Shown: positions 1 to 11,391, numbered from the stretch's first letter. The stretch: 64,000 bases of DNA from Litchfieldia alkalitelluris (GCF_002019645.1 NZ_KV917374.1:1081452-1145451), one strand, 5' to 3'. The notes: generated by a model not told the origin, from the letters alone. Numbers and translations are program-made.

Positions 1-46
1 TATATTTGGAAACGGGTAGAACAGAATAGTAGAAAGGAAGCTTCTT

Positions 47-688
47 ATGGGAATTAATACACTTTTATTTGATTTAGATGGAACATTAATTGATACGAAT
101 GACCTTATTATTTCTTCATTTATGCATACACTTGAACAATATTTTCCGAATGAATTTACTCGTGAGGATGTATTGAAATTCATTGGTCCACCTTTATATG
201 ATTCTTTTGTTGCACTTGATGAAAATCGAGTAGATGAAATGATTGCTACTTATCGAGAACATAACATTGCTAATCATGATGCTCTTGTTAAAGAGTACGA
301 AGGAGTTTATGAGGGAATTAAGGAACTCCATGCAAAAGGTTATAAGCTCGGAATTGTAACAACAAAAATGAGAAACACCGTAAATATGGGCCTAAAGCTT
401 ACTGGGTTAGATCAATTCTTTGATGTCGTTGTTACATTAGATGATGTAAAAAATGCAAAGCCAGATCCGGAGCCAGTTCAGCTTGCATTATCACAGTTGA
501 AGTCGAAAGCATCAGAAGCGATTATGGTCGGTGACAATTCACATGACATTTTATCAGGGAAGAATGCAGGAACATTAACTGCGGGAGTTGCATGGACAGT
601 TAAAGGGAAAGAATATTTAGCTACGTTTGAGCCGGATTTTATGCTTGAGCACATGAATGATTTAATTAAAATCGTTGGAGCTGAGTAA
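47..688 (+). CDS. ppaX: Pyrophosphatase PpaX (HAD family)
   Basis: HAD-superfamily hydrolase of 213 aa. In B. subtilis the orthologue hydrolyses the pyrophosphate released when HprK/P dephosphorylates P-Ser-HPr. The nucleophile motif DLDGT lies at residues 9-13, the motif II Thr is in the IVTTK segment near residue 105, and the metal-binding motif VGDNSHD is near residue 161. Length matches the roughly 216-aa family norm. The ATG follows an aaaggaag ribosome site. The next gene begins 2 nt after the stop, as in the B. subtilis ppaX-yvoF neighbourhood, so the two are probably cotranscribed with genes upstream of the window. Identification rests on recognised sequence similarity plus context. 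Confidence 0.93.
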   Translation: MGINTLLFDLDGTLIDTNDLIISSFMHTLEQYFPNEFTREDVLKFIGPPLYDSFVALDENRVDEMIATYREHNIANHDALVKEYEGVYEGIKELHAKGYKLGIVTTKMRNTVNMGLKLTGLDQFFDVVVTLDDVKNAKPDPEPVQLALSQLKSKASEAIMVGDNSHDILSGKNAGTLTAGVAWTVKGKEYLATFEPDFMLEHMNDLIKIVGAE

Positions 689-690
689 GA

Positions 691-1194
691 TTGAGAAGAA
701 CGACAAGATATCCAGTAGAAGGGGCTAATTCGCTTTGGCATGTGTATAAAACGGTCCCGTTTTGGAAGGTTGTAAAAAACTTCATTGTTATTCAGCTTGC
801 TCGATATACCCCTATATTGGGATTGAAGAATTGGTTATATCGCACCTTTTTGAAGATGAAAATTGGAGATCAAACTTCTTTTGCATTAATGGTGATGTTG
901 GATGTGATGTTCCCTGAGAAAATCAGTGTGGGCCGAAATACAGTGATCGGATATAATACGACGATCCTAGCTCACGAATATTTAATTAAAGAATATCGTC
1001 TTGGTGATGTTGAGATTGGTGATGAAGTCATGATTGGTGCCAATTCAACCATCCTACCAGGAGTCAAAATCGGCAACCATGCAATTGTCTCAGCTGGAAC
1101 TCTAGTCCATAAAGATGTCCCTGAAGGATGTTTTGTAGGTGGGAATCCGATGAGAGTGATCTATACGAAGGAAGAAATGTTGGAGCGGGAGTAG
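691..1194 (+). CDS. yvoF: Hexapeptide-repeat acyltransferase, YvoF-type
   Basis: Left-handed beta-helix acyltransferase of 167 aa (Maa/LacA-like), orthologous by position and sequence to B. subtilis YvoF. Hexapeptide turns are visible from about residue 75 to 150 (IGDEVMIGANSTILPGV, then IGNHAIVSAG), and the C-terminal GGNPMRVI signature is typical of CoA-dependent acetyltransferases. The acceptor substrate is unknown. The start is a TTG two nt after the ppaX stop. A hairpin-T-run terminator follows about 45 bp after the stop and closes the unit. Confidence 0.85.
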   Translation: MRRTTRYPVEGANSLWHVYKTVPFWKVVKNFIVIQLARYTPILGLKNWLYRTFLKMKIGDQTSFALMVMLDVMFPEKISVGRNTVIGYNTTILAHEYLIKEYRLGDVEIGDEVMIGANSTILPGVKIGNHAIVSAGTLVHKDVPEGCFVGGNPMRVIYTKEEMLERE

Positions 1195-1240
1195 GTGGTG
1201 CCACTGTCACCGCTTGAAATTTGTCGAATAAGAAAGTTAG

Positions 1241-1270
1241 CCACAACCTGTTGAAGGGTTGTGGTTTTTT
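1241..1270 (+). terminator. Intrinsic terminator after yvoF
   Basis: Perfect 8-bp stem CCACAACC/GGTTGTGG followed by six T residues. Confidence 0.85.
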
Positions 1271-1419
1271 ACGTTTATTTGAAGATTTAGTGCAGTCTTG
1301 GTGTCTTGTTCGAGGTTCTTTTGCTCGTGGTCATAATGCGGGAGTTTCGGAAGGTACTTGTTGTGCTAGTCACCCTCAAGCGGGCTAGAGATTTGTGTGA
1401 ATTTTAATAAATATTAAAA

Positions 1420-1515
1420 AGCGCTAATAAGTCTAACAAAACGGCTAATAAAATGATCAGAATGGCTAATAAAATGGTCAAAACGGCTAATAAAATGATT
1501 AAATTCGCTGATAGC
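1420..1515. repeat. 21-bp tandem repeat, about 4.5 units
   Basis: Units start at 1420, 1441, 1462, 1483 and 1504 with core GCTAATAAAATGATCA. The same 21-bp family recurs downstream of eno at 27207-27311. No ORF with a ribosome site covers it. Confidence 0.85.
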
Positions 1516-1772
1516 GGGATCGGGGTCCATATAAAATGCCCTAATCTAGCGGCTAAACGAGCAATTTGCGGAACAAATTGCTGAAAATCATTGATGTAAT
1601 ATCAAATTCACAGCTAGTAATAACAATTTGGAGAACAATGAAGAAAAAATAACACTCAGTAAATAAAATCCGCTGCCCCACTGTCACCACCCGATATTTG
1701 TCGAACTAGTTTATATCGTATAAACTAGAGAAGGATAAAAGGTGTAATTTTCAGAAAGATTATTGATTATGG

Positions 1773-1801
1773 TTGACGTATGTTTACAGGAGTTGTAAAC
1801 T
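1773..1801 (+). promoter_or_regulatory. Putative his operon promoter with palindrome
   Basis: TTGACG (1773-1778), 17-bp spacer, TAAACT (1796-1801). A perfect inverted repeat GTTTAC-N7-GTAAAC spans 1782-1800 and so fills the spacer and the -10, where an operator would act. No T-box or leader-peptide pattern was seen. Promoter assignment is by consensus only. Confidence 0.5.
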
Positions 1802-1911
1802 ACATATAACTTCATCTTATTAGCATATTAGCGAACTAAAGTGTTTTCGTTGTTTAAATAATATAAAAAACTATATAATTGATACAAATTAAATTGGTGG
1901 TGGAATAGTTC

Positions 1912-3087
1912 ATGTTGTTTATGTTTGAAAAACCGTTAGGAATGAGAGATACATTACCTTCGTTATATGAAGCAAAGAAAAGAGTACGTCAGTCAATGAC
2001 AGATGAAATCAATAGCTGGGGCTTTCAGTTTATTGAAACACCTACACTTGAATATTATGAAACGATTGGTGAGGCATCAGCTATTTTAGATCAGCAGCTA
2101 TTCAAATTGCTTGACCAACAAGGTCATTCGTTAGTACTAAGACCTGATATGACTGCACCTATTGCGAGAGTAGCAGCTTCTCGTTTATATAATGAAGGCT
2201 ATCCATTAAGGCTAGCTTATTCTGCTAATGTATTCCGTGCTCAGCAAAGAGAAGGCGGCAGACCAGCAGAGTTTGAACAAATTGGGGTCGAGAGCATTGG
2301 AGATGGAACTATAAGCTCTGATGCCGAGGCCATTGCATTAATGGTATCTTCTTTGAAAAAATCTGGGTTATCACATTTTACGGTTGCAATTGGACATATT
2401 GGCTATGTGAATGCCTTATTTTTAGAAATACTCGGTAATGAAGAACGAGCAAATGTGTTGAGACGCTTTTTATATGAAAAGAATTATGTAGGATACCGAG
2501 AGCATGTGAAAAGCTTAGCTCTTTCATCGATCGATAAACAAAGACTGTTATTACTTCTTCAGTTAAGAGGAAATGAAACGAAAATTGCGGATGCGAGAGA
2601 AAATGTAGAAAGTGTTAGTGGTCGTGAGACGGTTGAAGAGTTAGACCAACTTTGGACACAGCTTGAAGCGTATGGTGTGACCGATCATATTAAAATTGAC
2701 TTTAACCTTGTAAGTCATATGAGTTATTATACAGGGATTTTATTTGAGGTATATGCGGAAAATGTCGGCTTTTTAATTGGAAATGGTGGACGCTATGATC
2801 AACTATTTGAAAAATTTGGTCGTCCTGCTCCGGCAACAGGATTCGGAATTCGTCTTGATCGGTTAATAGAAGCATTAGATTTAAGTGAAGAAAAAGAGGA
2901 TATTCATTGTGTGATTTTTAGTGGAGAGCAGCGTAGTGCAGCCATCCAATTTGCACAAGAAGAGCGAAGTAAAGGGAAAAGAGTTATTTTGCAGGATATC
3001 AATGGTTTGAATGATGTAGATGCTTGTGCAAATGCATTCAATGAAGTGACTTATTTTATCGGAAAAGGAAAAAGGGGGGCAGAGTGA
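1912..3087 (+). CDS. hisZ: ATP phosphoribosyltransferase regulatory subunit HisZ
   Basis: Class II aminoacyl-tRNA-synthetase-like paralogue of HisRS without tRNA charging. It forms a hetero-octamer with short-form HisG and activates the first step of histidine synthesis. The 391-aa product starts [13 protein letters not shown], aligning with B. subtilis HisZ from residue 1. The class II motif 2 region ([12 protein letters not shown], near 105-117) and the histidine-site-like segment GNGGRYDQL near residue 291 are present. The ATG at 1912 has a ggtggtgga ribosome site 8 nt upstream. The stop overlaps hisG by 4 nt, so translation is probably coupled. Confidence 0.95.
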   Translation: MLFMFEKPLGMRDTLPSLYEAKKRVRQSMTDEINSWGFQFIETPTLEYYETIGEASAILDQQLFKLLDQQGHSLVLRPDMTAPIARVAASRLYNEGYPLRLAYSANVFRAQQREGGRPAEFEQIGVESIGDGTISSDAEAIALMVSSLKKSGLSHFTVAIGHIGYVNALFLEILGNEERANVLRRFLYEKNYVGYREHVKSLALSSIDKQRLLLLLQLRGNETKIADARENVESVSGRETVEELDQLWTQLEAYGVTDHIKIDFNLVSHMSYYTGILFEVYAENVGFLIGNGGRYDQLFEKFGRPAPATGFGIRLDRLIEALDLSEEKEDIHCVIFSGEQRSAAIQFAQEERSKGKRVILQDINGLNDVDACANAFNEVTYFIGKGKRGAE

Positions 3088-3716
3088 TGAGAGAAATATT
3101 AACCATTGCCATGCCTAAAGGGCGAATATTTGAAGAAGCAGTTGTGCTATTAAGAAATGCAGGCTATCAGCTGCCACCTGAATTTGATGACTCTAGAAAG
3201 CTGATCATCGATGTTCCAGAAGAGTCGATTCGCTTTATATTAGCAAAACCAATGGATGTAACAACCTATGTAGAGCATGGTGTAGCAGATATCGGGATTG
3301 CAGGTAAAGATGTCATGCTTGAAGAAGAACGTGACGTGTATGAGGTTCTTGATCTTAAAATCAGTAAATGTCATTTAGCAGTTGCAGGCTTACCGAATAC
3401 GAAAATGAGTGATGTTGCACCAAAAGTAGCAACAAAATATCCAAACGTAGCATCTAGTTATTTTAGAGAGCAAGGACAACAAGTAGAAATTATCAAACTG
3501 AATGGTTCGATTGAGCTTGCGCCAATGATTGGATTAGCTGATCGGATTGTAGATATTGTATCTACGGGAAGAACGCTTGAGGAAAATGGCCTTGTTCAGA
3601 TGGAACATATTGTTGATATCACCTCACGCTTAATTGTAAATCCTGTTAGTTATCGTCTGAAAGATAAAGTGATTGATGATTTAGTTGAAAGACTTTCAAA
3701 TACTCTATCTTCGTAA
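3084..3716 (+). CDS. hisG: ATP phosphoribosyltransferase, short form
   Basis: Catalyses condensation of ATP with PRPP, the committed step of histidine synthesis. The 210-aa length is the short HisG form that lacks the C-terminal regulatory domain and needs HisZ, which is encoded immediately upstream. Recognisable segments are [14 protein letters not shown] at the N-terminus and the PRPP-binding region [14 protein letters not shown] near residue 153. The ORF opens with two Met codons (3084 and 3087) after a gggg ribosome site and overlaps hisZ by 4 nt. Confidence 0.96.
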   Translation: MMREILTIAMPKGRIFEEAVVLLRNAGYQLPPEFDDSRKLIIDVPEESIRFILAKPMDVTTYVEHGVADIGIAGKDVMLEEERDVYEVLDLKISKCHLAVAGLPNTKMSDVAPKVATKYPNVASSYFREQGQQVEIIKLNGSIELAPMIGLADRIVDIVSTGRTLEENGLVQMEHIVDITSRLIVNPVSYRLKDKVIDDLVERLSNTLSS

Positions 3717-3759
3717 AATAAATGAATGCCACTCAATACATCTAAAGTAGGTGAAAATA

Positions 3760-5028
3760 ATGAAAATTGAACGTGTAAATAGTGAGGTATCACTTAAAAG
3801 AACGATTGATAGTGGGACAGAAGTACAACGAAACGCAGTTCAATCTATTTTAAATGATGTCATAAATGAAGGCGATGCTGCACTTTCTCGATATACAGAA
3901 AAGTTTGATGGTGTCTCATTATCTGATTTTCAAGTAACAGAGGAAGAAATTAGAGCGGCTTATTCAAGCTTAGATGATGAACTAGTTGCAATTATCAAGG
4001 AAGCAGCTGCAAATATTGAGGACTATCATTCTAGGCAAGTGAAACAATCATGGATTACGATGCAGGAAAATGGCACGCTTTTAGGTCAAAAAATAACACC
4101 TCTAGATGCGGTTGGCGTTTATGTACCCGGTGGCAAGGCTGCCTATCCATCTTCTGTATTGATGAATGTGATTCCAGCAAAGGTAGCGGGTGTGAAGCGA
4201 ATCGTCATGGTTTCACCACCTGACAAGGATGGATTATTGCCAGCAGGTGTGTTAGTTGCAGCCAATGAATTGGGAGTCAAGGAAATCTATAAAGTTGGTG
4301 GTGCTCAGGCAGTTGCTGCTCTGGCATATGGAACGGAGTCCATTAAACAGGTAGATAAAATTGTCGGACCAGGAAACATCTATGTTGCGCTTGCAAAGCG
4401 TGAAGTATTTGGTACGGTCGATATTGATATGATTGCAGGACCAAGTGAAATTGTCGTACTCGCAGATAAAACCGCAAAGGCGAATGAAGTCGCTGCGGAT
4501 TTATTATCACAGGCAGAGCATGATGAAAGAGCTTCGAGTATTCTAGTGACACCTTCAATGGAGCTTGCTGAAGCGGTAGCGCTTGAAGTGGAAAAACAAC
4601 TAGAGACTTTACCGAGAAAAGAGATCGCAGAAGCGTCCATACGTGATTTCGGGGCAATCTATGTAACATCTTCATTAGCAGTAGCAGTAGATGTTGTAAA
4701 TGATTTAGCGCCAGAGCACTTAGAGATTATTACAACCGATCCAATGAACTTGATGGGTAAAATACGTCATGCAGGAGCTATTTTCTTAGGGAGATATAGT
4801 ACTGAACCCATTGGTGATTACTTTGCCGGTCCAAATCATGTGCTTCCTACAAACGGAACAGCACGATTTTCGAGCCCGTTAAGTGTTGATGATTTTGTGA
4901 AAAAGTCTAGTATTATTTCATATAGTGAGCAAGCTGTAAAAGAGAATGCAGCTAAGATAGCAGCTTTTGCAAGATTAGAAGGTCTTGAGGCCCATGCAAG
5001 GGCGGTAGAAGAACGGTTGAAAGATTAA
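3760..5028 (+). CDS. hisD: Histidinol dehydrogenase
   Basis: Zn-dependent NAD+ enzyme that oxidises L-histidinol in two steps to L-histidine. Conserved segments include [38 protein letters not shown] and the QAEHDERA segment holding the Gln and His zinc ligands. The C-terminal region with APEHLEI is intact. A GTG at 3751 would add three residues, but it overlaps the aggtg ribosome site, so the ATG at 3760 is preferred (422 aa). Third gene of the his operon. Confidence 0.96.
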   Translation: MKIERVNSEVSLKRTIDSGTEVQRNAVQSILNDVINEGDAALSRYTEKFDGVSLSDFQVTEEEIRAAYSSLDDELVAIIKEAAANIEDYHSRQVKQSWITMQENGTLLGQKITPLDAVGVYVPGGKAAYPSSVLMNVIPAKVAGVKRIVMVSPPDKDGLLPAGVLVAANELGVKEIYKVGGAQAVAALAYGTESIKQVDKIVGPGNIYVALAKREVFGTVDIDMIAGPSEIVVLADKTAKANEVAADLLSQAEHDERASSILVTPSMELAEAVALEVEKQLETLPRKEIAEASIRDFGAIYVTSSLAVAVDVVNDLAPEHLEIITTDPMNLMGKIRHAGAIFLGRYSTEPIGDYFAGPNHVLPTNGTARFSSPLSVDDFVKKSSIISYSEQAVKENAAKIAAFARLEGLEAHARAVEERLKD

Positions 5029-5049
5029 AAATATTGGGGGTAAATGCTA

Positions 5050-5637
5050 ATGTCAAGACAATCCGTGGTGGAACGAAAAACAAATGAAACAGATATAAAG
5101 TTAAGCTTTGAGGTTGATGGTGAAGGTCAATCAAACCTTGATACAGGTGTTCCATTTTTAACTCATATGCTTGATTTATTCACAAAGCATGGTCAATTTA
5201 ACTTAACAGTTAATGCGAATGGAGATACAGAAATTGATGATCACCACACAACAGAAGATATCGGAATCTGTCTAGGGCAGGCGTTACGTGAGGCGTTAGG
5301 TGATAAAAAAGGGATTAAACGCTATGGAAATGCATTTGTTCCGATGGATGAGGCATTAGCGCAAGTGGTCATCGATTTAAGCAATCGTCCTCATTTTGAA
5401 CTAAAAGGAGAGTTTCCGAGCTCTCGTGTAGGAACCTTTGATACTGAGTTAGTTCATGAATTTTTATGGAAGTTAGCATTAGAAGCAAGAATGAACCTTC
5501 ATGTGATCGTTCATTACGGAACAAACACTCATCATATGATTGAAGCAGTATTTAAAGCATTAGGACGTGCTCTTGATGAAGCAACGATTGTGGACCCGCG
5601 TGTGAAGGGAGTCCCTTCGACGAAAGGAATGTTATAA
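5050..5637 (+). CDS. hisB: Imidazoleglycerol-phosphate dehydratase
   Basis: Mn2+-dependent dehydratase that turns imidazole glycerol phosphate into imidazole acetol phosphate. It is the monofunctional Gram-positive form, without the fused phosphatase domain of E. coli HisB. Metal-binding histidine clusters are visible in FLTHMLDLFTKHG and DDHHTTEDIG, with a second pair near the C-terminus (THHMIEAVFKALGRAL). The ATG at 5050 has better spacing to the ggggg ribosome site (5036-5040) than the ATG at 5044. It abuts hisH directly: the stop TAA is followed at once by ATG. Confidence 0.95.
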   Translation: MSRQSVVERKTNETDIKLSFEVDGEGQSNLDTGVPFLTHMLDLFTKHGQFNLTVNANGDTEIDDHHTTEDIGICLGQALREALGDKKGIKRYGNAFVPMDEALAQVVIDLSNRPHFELKGEFPSSRVGTFDTELVHEFLWKLALEARMNLHVIVHYGTNTHHMIEAVFKALGRALDEATIVDPRVKGVPSTKGML

Positions 5638-6264
5638 ATGATAGGTATTATTGATTATGGCATGGGGAATTTATACAGCGTGAGCAAGGCCCTTGAACGC
5701 ATGAACTATGAATACGTCATATCAGATTCTCCGGCCGTCTTAAACAAGACAAAAGGGTTGATTCTACCGGGAGTGGGTTCCTTCAAAGATGCGATGTCTA
5801 TATTAAATGAAACAGGTCTTACAAGCTACATAAAGGAAACGGTAGCAACGGGTAAACCGCTTCTTGGGATCTGCTTAGGTATGCAACTGTTGTTTGAAAA
5901 AAGTGAAGAAAATGGCTTAACAGAAGGCTTAGGTTTTTTAAAAGGAGAAGTCATTCGTTTTCCTGGTGAAACTCCCTCTGGTGAGTTATATAAAGTACCA
6001 CATATGGGTTGGAATGAATTAAATATACAAGCAAATTCACCGTTGTTAGCTTCGATTGATCAAGGTCATGTCTACTTTGTTCACTCCTATTATGTGAATA
6101 CAGAGGACAAAGATGTGGTCTTAGCAAGTAGTTCTTATGATGTGGAAGTGCCGGCTGTGGTTGGGGATGGGCAAGTATTTGGAACTCAGTTTCATCCTGA
6201 GAAAAGTAGTGATATTGGATTAACAATTCTAAAAAACTATGCAGCGGTCGTTGAGGGGAGATAA
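5638..6264 (+). CDS. hisH: Imidazole glycerol phosphate synthase, glutamine amidotransferase subunit
   Basis: Class I glutaminase that channels ammonia to HisF. The 208-aa protein has the nucleophile elbow GICLGMQ with Cys79, the oxyanion segment PGVGSF near residue 44, and the His-Glu pair in TQFHPEKSS near residue 181. It starts immediately after hisB and lies two genes before its partner hisF, with hisA between, as in B. subtilis. Confidence 0.96.
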   Translation: MIGIIDYGMGNLYSVSKALERMNYEYVISDSPAVLNKTKGLILPGVGSFKDAMSILNETGLTSYIKETVATGKPLLGICLGMQLLFEKSEENGLTEGLGFLKGEVIRFPGETPSGELYKVPHMGWNELNIQANSPLLASIDQGHVYFVHSYYVNTEDKDVVLASSSYDVEVPAVVGDGQVFGTQFHPEKSSDIGLTILKNYAAVVEGR

Positions 6265-6270
6265 AATGTT

Positions 6271-7005
6271 ATGAGTTTTACGATTTATCCTGCCATTGAT
6301 ATGCGTGGTGGAAAATGTGTAAGGTTGGTACAAGGGGATTATGATCAAGAAACAGTATACGGCGATTCCCCATTTGATATGGCAAAGCTTTTTGATGATG
6401 CTGGGGCTGAGTGGATCCATATGGTTGATTTGGATGGTGCGAAACTTGGAAAACGTGTAAATGATCAGTATGTGGTTGAGGTTGCACAGAAGCTTCGTGC
6501 AAAGGTGCAAATTGGTGGAGGTATCCGAACAGAAGAAGATGTTACCTATTATATTGAAAATGGGGTCGATCGAGTCATCCTTGGTAGTGCGGCCATTTCC
6601 AATCCTAAGTTTGTAAAAGAGATGTTGAAAAAATATGGTTCGAAAATTGCGATTGGTATAGATGCGAAAGATGGATATGTAGCAACTGAAGGCTGGTTAA
6701 ATACTTCAACAGTAAAAGCGACTGATCTTGGCGTGGAACTCACGAATGCTGGGGCAGAGGTATTTATTTTCACTGATATCGCGACCGACGGAATGCTATC
6801 GGGTCCGAATCTTAAGGCTGTTGTAGAAATGGCACAAGCGACTGGTAAGCAAGTCATTGCATCTGGCGGTGTAAGCTCAATCGCTGACCTAAAGAGTCTA
6901 AATGTGGTTGAGGGTGAAGGTGTAAGTGGTGCAATTGTTGGAAAAGCCCTTTATACAAATCAATTTACTCTAGCTGAAGCACTTAGAGAGGTGGGAAATA
7001 AGTGA
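6271..7005 (+). CDS. hisA: Phosphoribosylformimino-5-aminoimidazole carboxamide ribotide isomerase
   Basis: TIM-barrel isomerase that performs an Amadori rearrangement of ProFAR to PRFAR. The 244-aa protein has the catalytic Asp10 in YPAIDMRGG and a second catalytic Asp in the [10 protein letters not shown] strand near residue 168. Phosphate-binding glycine motifs GGGIRTEED and ASGGVSS show the half-barrel repeat. It overlaps hisF by 4 nt. Confidence 0.96.
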   Translation: MSFTIYPAIDMRGGKCVRLVQGDYDQETVYGDSPFDMAKLFDDAGAEWIHMVDLDGAKLGKRVNDQYVVEVAQKLRAKVQIGGGIRTEEDVTYYIENGVDRVILGSAAISNPKFVKEMLKKYGSKIAIGIDAKDGYVATEGWLNTSTVKATDLGVELTNAGAEVFIFTDIATDGMLSGPNLKAVVEMAQATGKQVIASGGVSSIADLKSLNVVEGEGVSGAIVGKALYTNQFTLAEALREVGNK

Positions 7006-7760
7006 TAACAAAGCGTATTATTCCTTGCCTTGATGTAAAAGAAGGACGTGTTGTCAAAGGAATTCAGTTTGTTGGATTAAGAGATGCTGGCGATCCTGTT
7101 GAATTAGCGAAGTTTTATGATGAAGAAGGTGCAGATGAGCTAGTATTCCTAGACATCTCAGCTTCACACGAGGGGCGTAAAACCATGGTTGAGGTTGTTG
7201 AACAAGTAGCAGCACAGCTTGCAATTCCTTTTACCGTTGGTGGTGGAATTAACTCTTTGGAAGATATGAAAAAGATTCTTCGAGCAGGGGCAGATAAAGT
7301 ATCATTAAACACAGCTGCATTACTTAATCCGGAATTAATCACCGAAGGAGCTAACTTTTTTGGCTCGCAATGTATTGTTGTGGCGATTGATGCTAAATTT
7401 GATGAAGAACTAGGTTCATGGCGTGTTTATACACATGGTGGTCGTAATGCGACTGACTGGGAAGTTGTCTCATGGGCAAAAGAAGTGGTGAAGCGTGGTG
7501 CAGGTGAAATCCTTCTCACGAGCATGGATAGTGACGGTGGCAAAGATGGATTTAACCTGAAATTAACGAGCGCTGTTAGTTCCGCTGTTTCTGTACCTGT
7601 TATTGCATCTGGGGGAGCGGGAAATTCAGCTCACTTTGCTGATGCGTTTGCAGACGGAAAAGCAGATGCAGCACTAGCCGCAAGTATTTTTCATTATAAA
7701 GAAACTTCTGTTAAAGAAGTAAAATCATTTTTAAAGGAAAAGGGGGTTAATGTGCGATGA
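7002..7760 (+). CDS. hisF: Imidazole glycerol phosphate synthase, cyclase subunit
   Basis: TIM-barrel cyclase that uses HisH-derived ammonia to form imidazole glycerol phosphate and AICAR. Catalytic Asp11 ([14 protein letters not shown]) and the second Asp in VVAIDAK near residue 130 are present, as are the phosphate-binding GGGI and ASGGAGN motifs. The product is 252 aa, typical for the family. Coupled by 4-nt overlaps to both hisA and hisI. Confidence 0.97.
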   Translation: MITKRIIPCLDVKEGRVVKGIQFVGLRDAGDPVELAKFYDEEGADELVFLDISASHEGRKTMVEVVEQVAAQLAIPFTVGGGINSLEDMKKILRAGADKVSLNTAALLNPELITEGANFFGSQCIVVAIDAKFDEELGSWRVYTHGGRNATDWEVVSWAKEVVKRGAGEILLTSMDSDGGKDGFNLKLTSAVSSAVSVPVIASGGAGNSAHFADAFADGKADAALAASIFHYKETSVKEVKSFLKEKGVNVR

Positions 7761-8380
7761 GTTTCCCTATCGATCTTGTTTTTGATGAAAAAGGGCTAAT
7801 TCCTGCGATTGTCCAGGATGCAGCAAGTAAAGAAGTGTTAACATTAGCATATATGAATGAAGAATCGTTTCAAAAATCGGTTGAAACCCGTGAAACATGG
7901 TTTTATAGTCGTTCAAGACAAGAGCTTTGGCATAAAGGAGCAACTTCAGGTAATATCCAAAAAATTGTAGATATGAGATATGACTGTGATAAGGATGCGA
8001 TTCTTGTCTTGGTGCAACCTGAGGGACCAGCATGTCATACAGGAACCTATAGTTGCTTTAATGATAGCTTGCTAGAAAATAAAGTAAGATCAGAAGCAGA
8101 CCGTTTCGCAATTATCAATGAATTAGAACAGCTTATTGCTGCTCGAGAGGCTGAGCGACCAGAAGGATCTTATACAACTTACTTATTTGAAAAAGGCGTT
8201 GATAAAATCCTTAAGAAGGTTGGAGAAGAAGCTTCAGAGGTCATTATCGCTGCAAAAAATCGTGATGCAGAAGAACTTAAATGGGAAACAGCTGACTTGC
8301 TTTATCACTTGCTTGTACTTTTACGTGAACAAAAACTACCGTTGTCTGAAGTGTTGAAAGCTTTGGAAAAGAGAAGGTAA
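7757..8380 (+). CDS. hisI: Bifunctional phosphoribosyl-AMP cyclohydrolase / phosphoribosyl-ATP pyrophosphatase
   Basis: Fused HisIE catalysing steps 2 and 3 of the pathway. The N-terminal cyclohydrolase half (about 1-105) has the zinc-site segment DCDKDAILV followed by [11 protein letters not shown]. The C-terminal all-alpha MazG-like half has [13 protein letters not shown] and [13 protein letters not shown], the acidic metal-binding helices of PR-ATP pyrophosphatase. Last gene of the operon; a strong terminator follows 14 nt later. Confidence 0.96.
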   Translation: MSFPIDLVFDEKGLIPAIVQDAASKEVLTLAYMNEESFQKSVETRETWFYSRSRQELWHKGATSGNIQKIVDMRYDCDKDAILVLVQPEGPACHTGTYSCFNDSLLENKVRSEADRFAIINELEQLIAAREAERPEGSYTTYLFEKGVDKILKKVGEEASEVIIAAKNRDAEELKWETADLLYHLLVLLREQKLPLSEVLKALEKRR

Positions 8381-8393
8381 ATATAAAGTAACA

Positions 8394-8429
8394 GGGAATC
8401 ATGGGGTGTCTGTGATTCCCTTATTTTTT
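8394..8429 (+). terminator. Intrinsic terminator of the his operon
   Basis: GGGAATC...GATTCCC stem with a T-rich tail directly after hisI. Confidence 0.9.
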
Positions 8430-8840
8430 GGGGGAGATGGGCCGAGGAGAATGGTATCCAGGTTATATTGCTTGCTGAGTGAAAGTCTACTCTGAGAATA
8501 AGTTTGTGGAAACGATAACTTGGGTCAACTACCTCAAAAGTGGTCCTATGATTAACTTCCTCCTTGTTTTGGCCTGGTCAACTGGATCATAGAGGGGGAG
8601 TTCCGCCGTATAACCCGCAGAGTCGAGTGGCTCTCCGCTCATTTGACACAAAGTATGCAACATTTTTGTTAATCATGGAGCAAATACTCACCTTTAAGCA
8701 ATACAAAGGAACAATCTAATCAAGGAGACTCTTGTTAATTAGGTCCGTCCCTTGTTACTATAAAGACAATCTCCCCTATATCTAGCGCGTAAATATGTGT
8801 TATACTACCTTCGGTGAGAAATTAGAATTTGGAGGTTTCG
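8430..8840. other. Gap with a decayed GC-rich repeat fragment and the yvcD promoter
   Basis: No gene seen. Positions about 8605-8668 (CCGCAGAGTCGAGTGGCTCTCCGCTCATT region, then ACAAAGT) match one end of the GC-rich hairpin repeat found intact at 28.1, 47.2, 55.3, 59.8 and 60.1 kb. An extended -10 (TGTTATACT, -10 hexamer 8801-8806) lies about 35 nt before the yvcD start and is its likely promoter. Confidence 0.55.
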
Positions 8841-10337
8841 ATGGGAAATCATACGGTAAATAATAGACAACATCTAACGAAAATAATCCCGTTTGTCCAA
8901 ACAGGCGAATATTATTTCAAAAAGGGATTAAAAGCCTATCGGAAACGTGATATATATAAAGCAAAAAAACACTTACAGCGTGCTATTCAAATAGAACCAG
9001 AGGATTCAATGTTCCAATGTCAGCTCGCTGTTGTATTAACTGAGATTGGTGAATATACTCAATCCAATCGAATTCTATTATCTATTATCGAAGGTATCGA
9101 TCATGAGATGACTGAATGCTATTATTTCATAGCAAATAATTTTGCCCATCTTGGATTGTTTCAGGAAGCTTATAAATATGCAAATCAGTATTTAGACATA
9201 GATCCAGATGGTGAGTTTGCAGAGGATACGGAAGATTTATTAGATTTATTAAGCATTGAAACGGACTTTGTTGAAGAAGAGGTAGAACTTCAGGATGAAT
9301 TAATCGTTAAGCAAGAAAAAGCTCGAGAATACTTAGAAGCTGGCGAGTTAGAAAAAGCCATTTACTTATTAAAGGAAATCATTGAGCAATATCCAGATTT
9401 TTGGTCTGCTTATAACAATCTAGCTCTAGCATACTTCTATTCAGGTGAAGTGAAAAAAGCAGCTGATATTCTTGAGGATGTTCTAGATAAAAATCCAGGA
9501 AATCTACATGCATTATGTAATATGCTCGTATTTCTTTATTATCAACGTAAAAATAAAAAAGTGAAGGAACTTACGAAACGACTTGAATCAATTCATCCGA
9601 TATTGGTTGAACATCGTTATAAGCTTGGTGCAACTTTTGGGCTTATTGGACGTTATGATCTTTCGTATAAATGGCTCCGTCATCTACACAAACAAGGGTT
9701 TCAAGGGGACGAAACTTTTTATTATTGGTTAAGTCATTCTGCTTACTTTACAGATCGAATAGAGCAGGCTAAAAGTGCGTGGGCTCGAGTGTTAGAAGAA
9801 AACCCGGACAAGAAAGGTTCTGAACCTTGGGCTGAGGGGAAAAGTAAGAATTTTAATGATATTCTTGATAAATGGCTGCAAGGAGATTTCATTGAAGAAC
9901 GTTTGTATGGCCTGTATTTGTTAAGTAAAACAAATAAGTCCATTTTAAAAGAAGATCTTGAAGGCCTTGAATTACATGCAACACTTGAACAGGAATTTGC
10001 AGAATATATTTGTCAGATATCTCGAGTGAGGAAAAAAGATCACTCTCCAGAGTATATAAAGAACGGCTATATGACTGCTGATATGCTTTGTCAGTTTAAC
10101 AAAAATAATGAACATACAGCAGAGGGGCTGTATTTGACTTGGTTTATGATTTTTGACCAAGCAGTTATCCGAAGCTATAGTATGGGTAATTGTACGGCCT
10201 GGGCAGCAGCGACTGAATATATCTGGGGAAAATATCAGTTGTCACCATCCAGTCAGAAAGAAATAGCATATAAGTATGGTATTTCACAAGCAACGATTAC
10301 TAAATATGTAAAACTTGTGAAAGAACTCCTCCAGTGA
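8841..10337 (+). CDS. yvcD: TPR-repeat protein YvcD
   Basis: Protein of about 498 aa with tetratricopeptide repeats: helical pairs near residues 25-60 (YFKKGLKAYRKRDIYKAKKHL), 160-195 (AREYLEAGELEKAIYLLKEI) and 196-230 (YNNLALAYFYSGEVKKAADIL). The C-terminus holds a helix-turn-helix-like segment (KEIAYKYGISQATITKYVK, last 30 residues) like that of nucleic-acid-binding regulators. It matches B. subtilis YvcD, which precedes trxB; function unknown. A TTG at 8829 is in frame but lies within the ggagg ribosome-site region, so the ATG at 8841 is chosen. Confidence 0.85.
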   Translation: MGNHTVNNRQHLTKIIPFVQTGEYYFKKGLKAYRKRDIYKAKKHLQRAIQIEPEDSMFQCQLAVVLTEIGEYTQSNRILLSIIEGIDHEMTECYYFIANNFAHLGLFQEAYKYANQYLDIDPDGEFAEDTEDLLDLLSIETDFVEEEVELQDELIVKQEKAREYLEAGELEKAIYLLKEIIEQYPDFWSAYNNLALAYFYSGEVKKAADILEDVLDKNPGNLHALCNMLVFLYYQRKNKKVKELTKRLESIHPILVEHRYKLGATFGLIGRYDLSYKWLRHLHKQGFQGDETFYYWLSHSAYFTDRIEQAKSAWARVLEENPDKKGSEPWAEGKSKNFNDILDKWLQGDFIEERLYGLYLLSKTNKSILKEDLEGLELHATLEQEFAEYICQISRVRKKDHSPEYIKNGYMTADMLCQFNKNNEHTAEGLYLTWFMIFDQAVIRSYSMGNCTAWAAATEYIWGKYQLSPSSQKEIAYKYGISQATITKYVKLVKELLQ

Positions 10338-10437
10338 GCAAAAAAATAGACGTTATGACTGTTGTTTTATAGGATATTAGTATGGAAAGAAGCTTTTTGT
10401 AAAACAATTATAGAAGAACTCATAACAGTTTTTTTAG

Positions 10438-11391
<954 letters not shown>

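Larger units (their letters stand above)
1195..1911. other. Gene-free gap holding short repeats and the his promoter
   Basis: No convincing gene. The gap contains the yvoF terminator and an approximately 28-bp direct repeat (CCACTGTCACC...TTTGTCGAA) at about 1200-1227 and 1678-1706. Between those lie a 21-bp tandem array (1420-1515) and a small hairpin at about 1560-1583 (AGCAATTTG/CAAATTGCT). The putative his promoter is at 1773-1801. Confidence 0.7.

Noticed and set aside
8430-8800. Insertion-sequence remnant between hisI and yvcD
   Set aside because: Only a short stretch (8605-8668) resembles a known repeat of this window; no transposase frame or inverted ends were seen.
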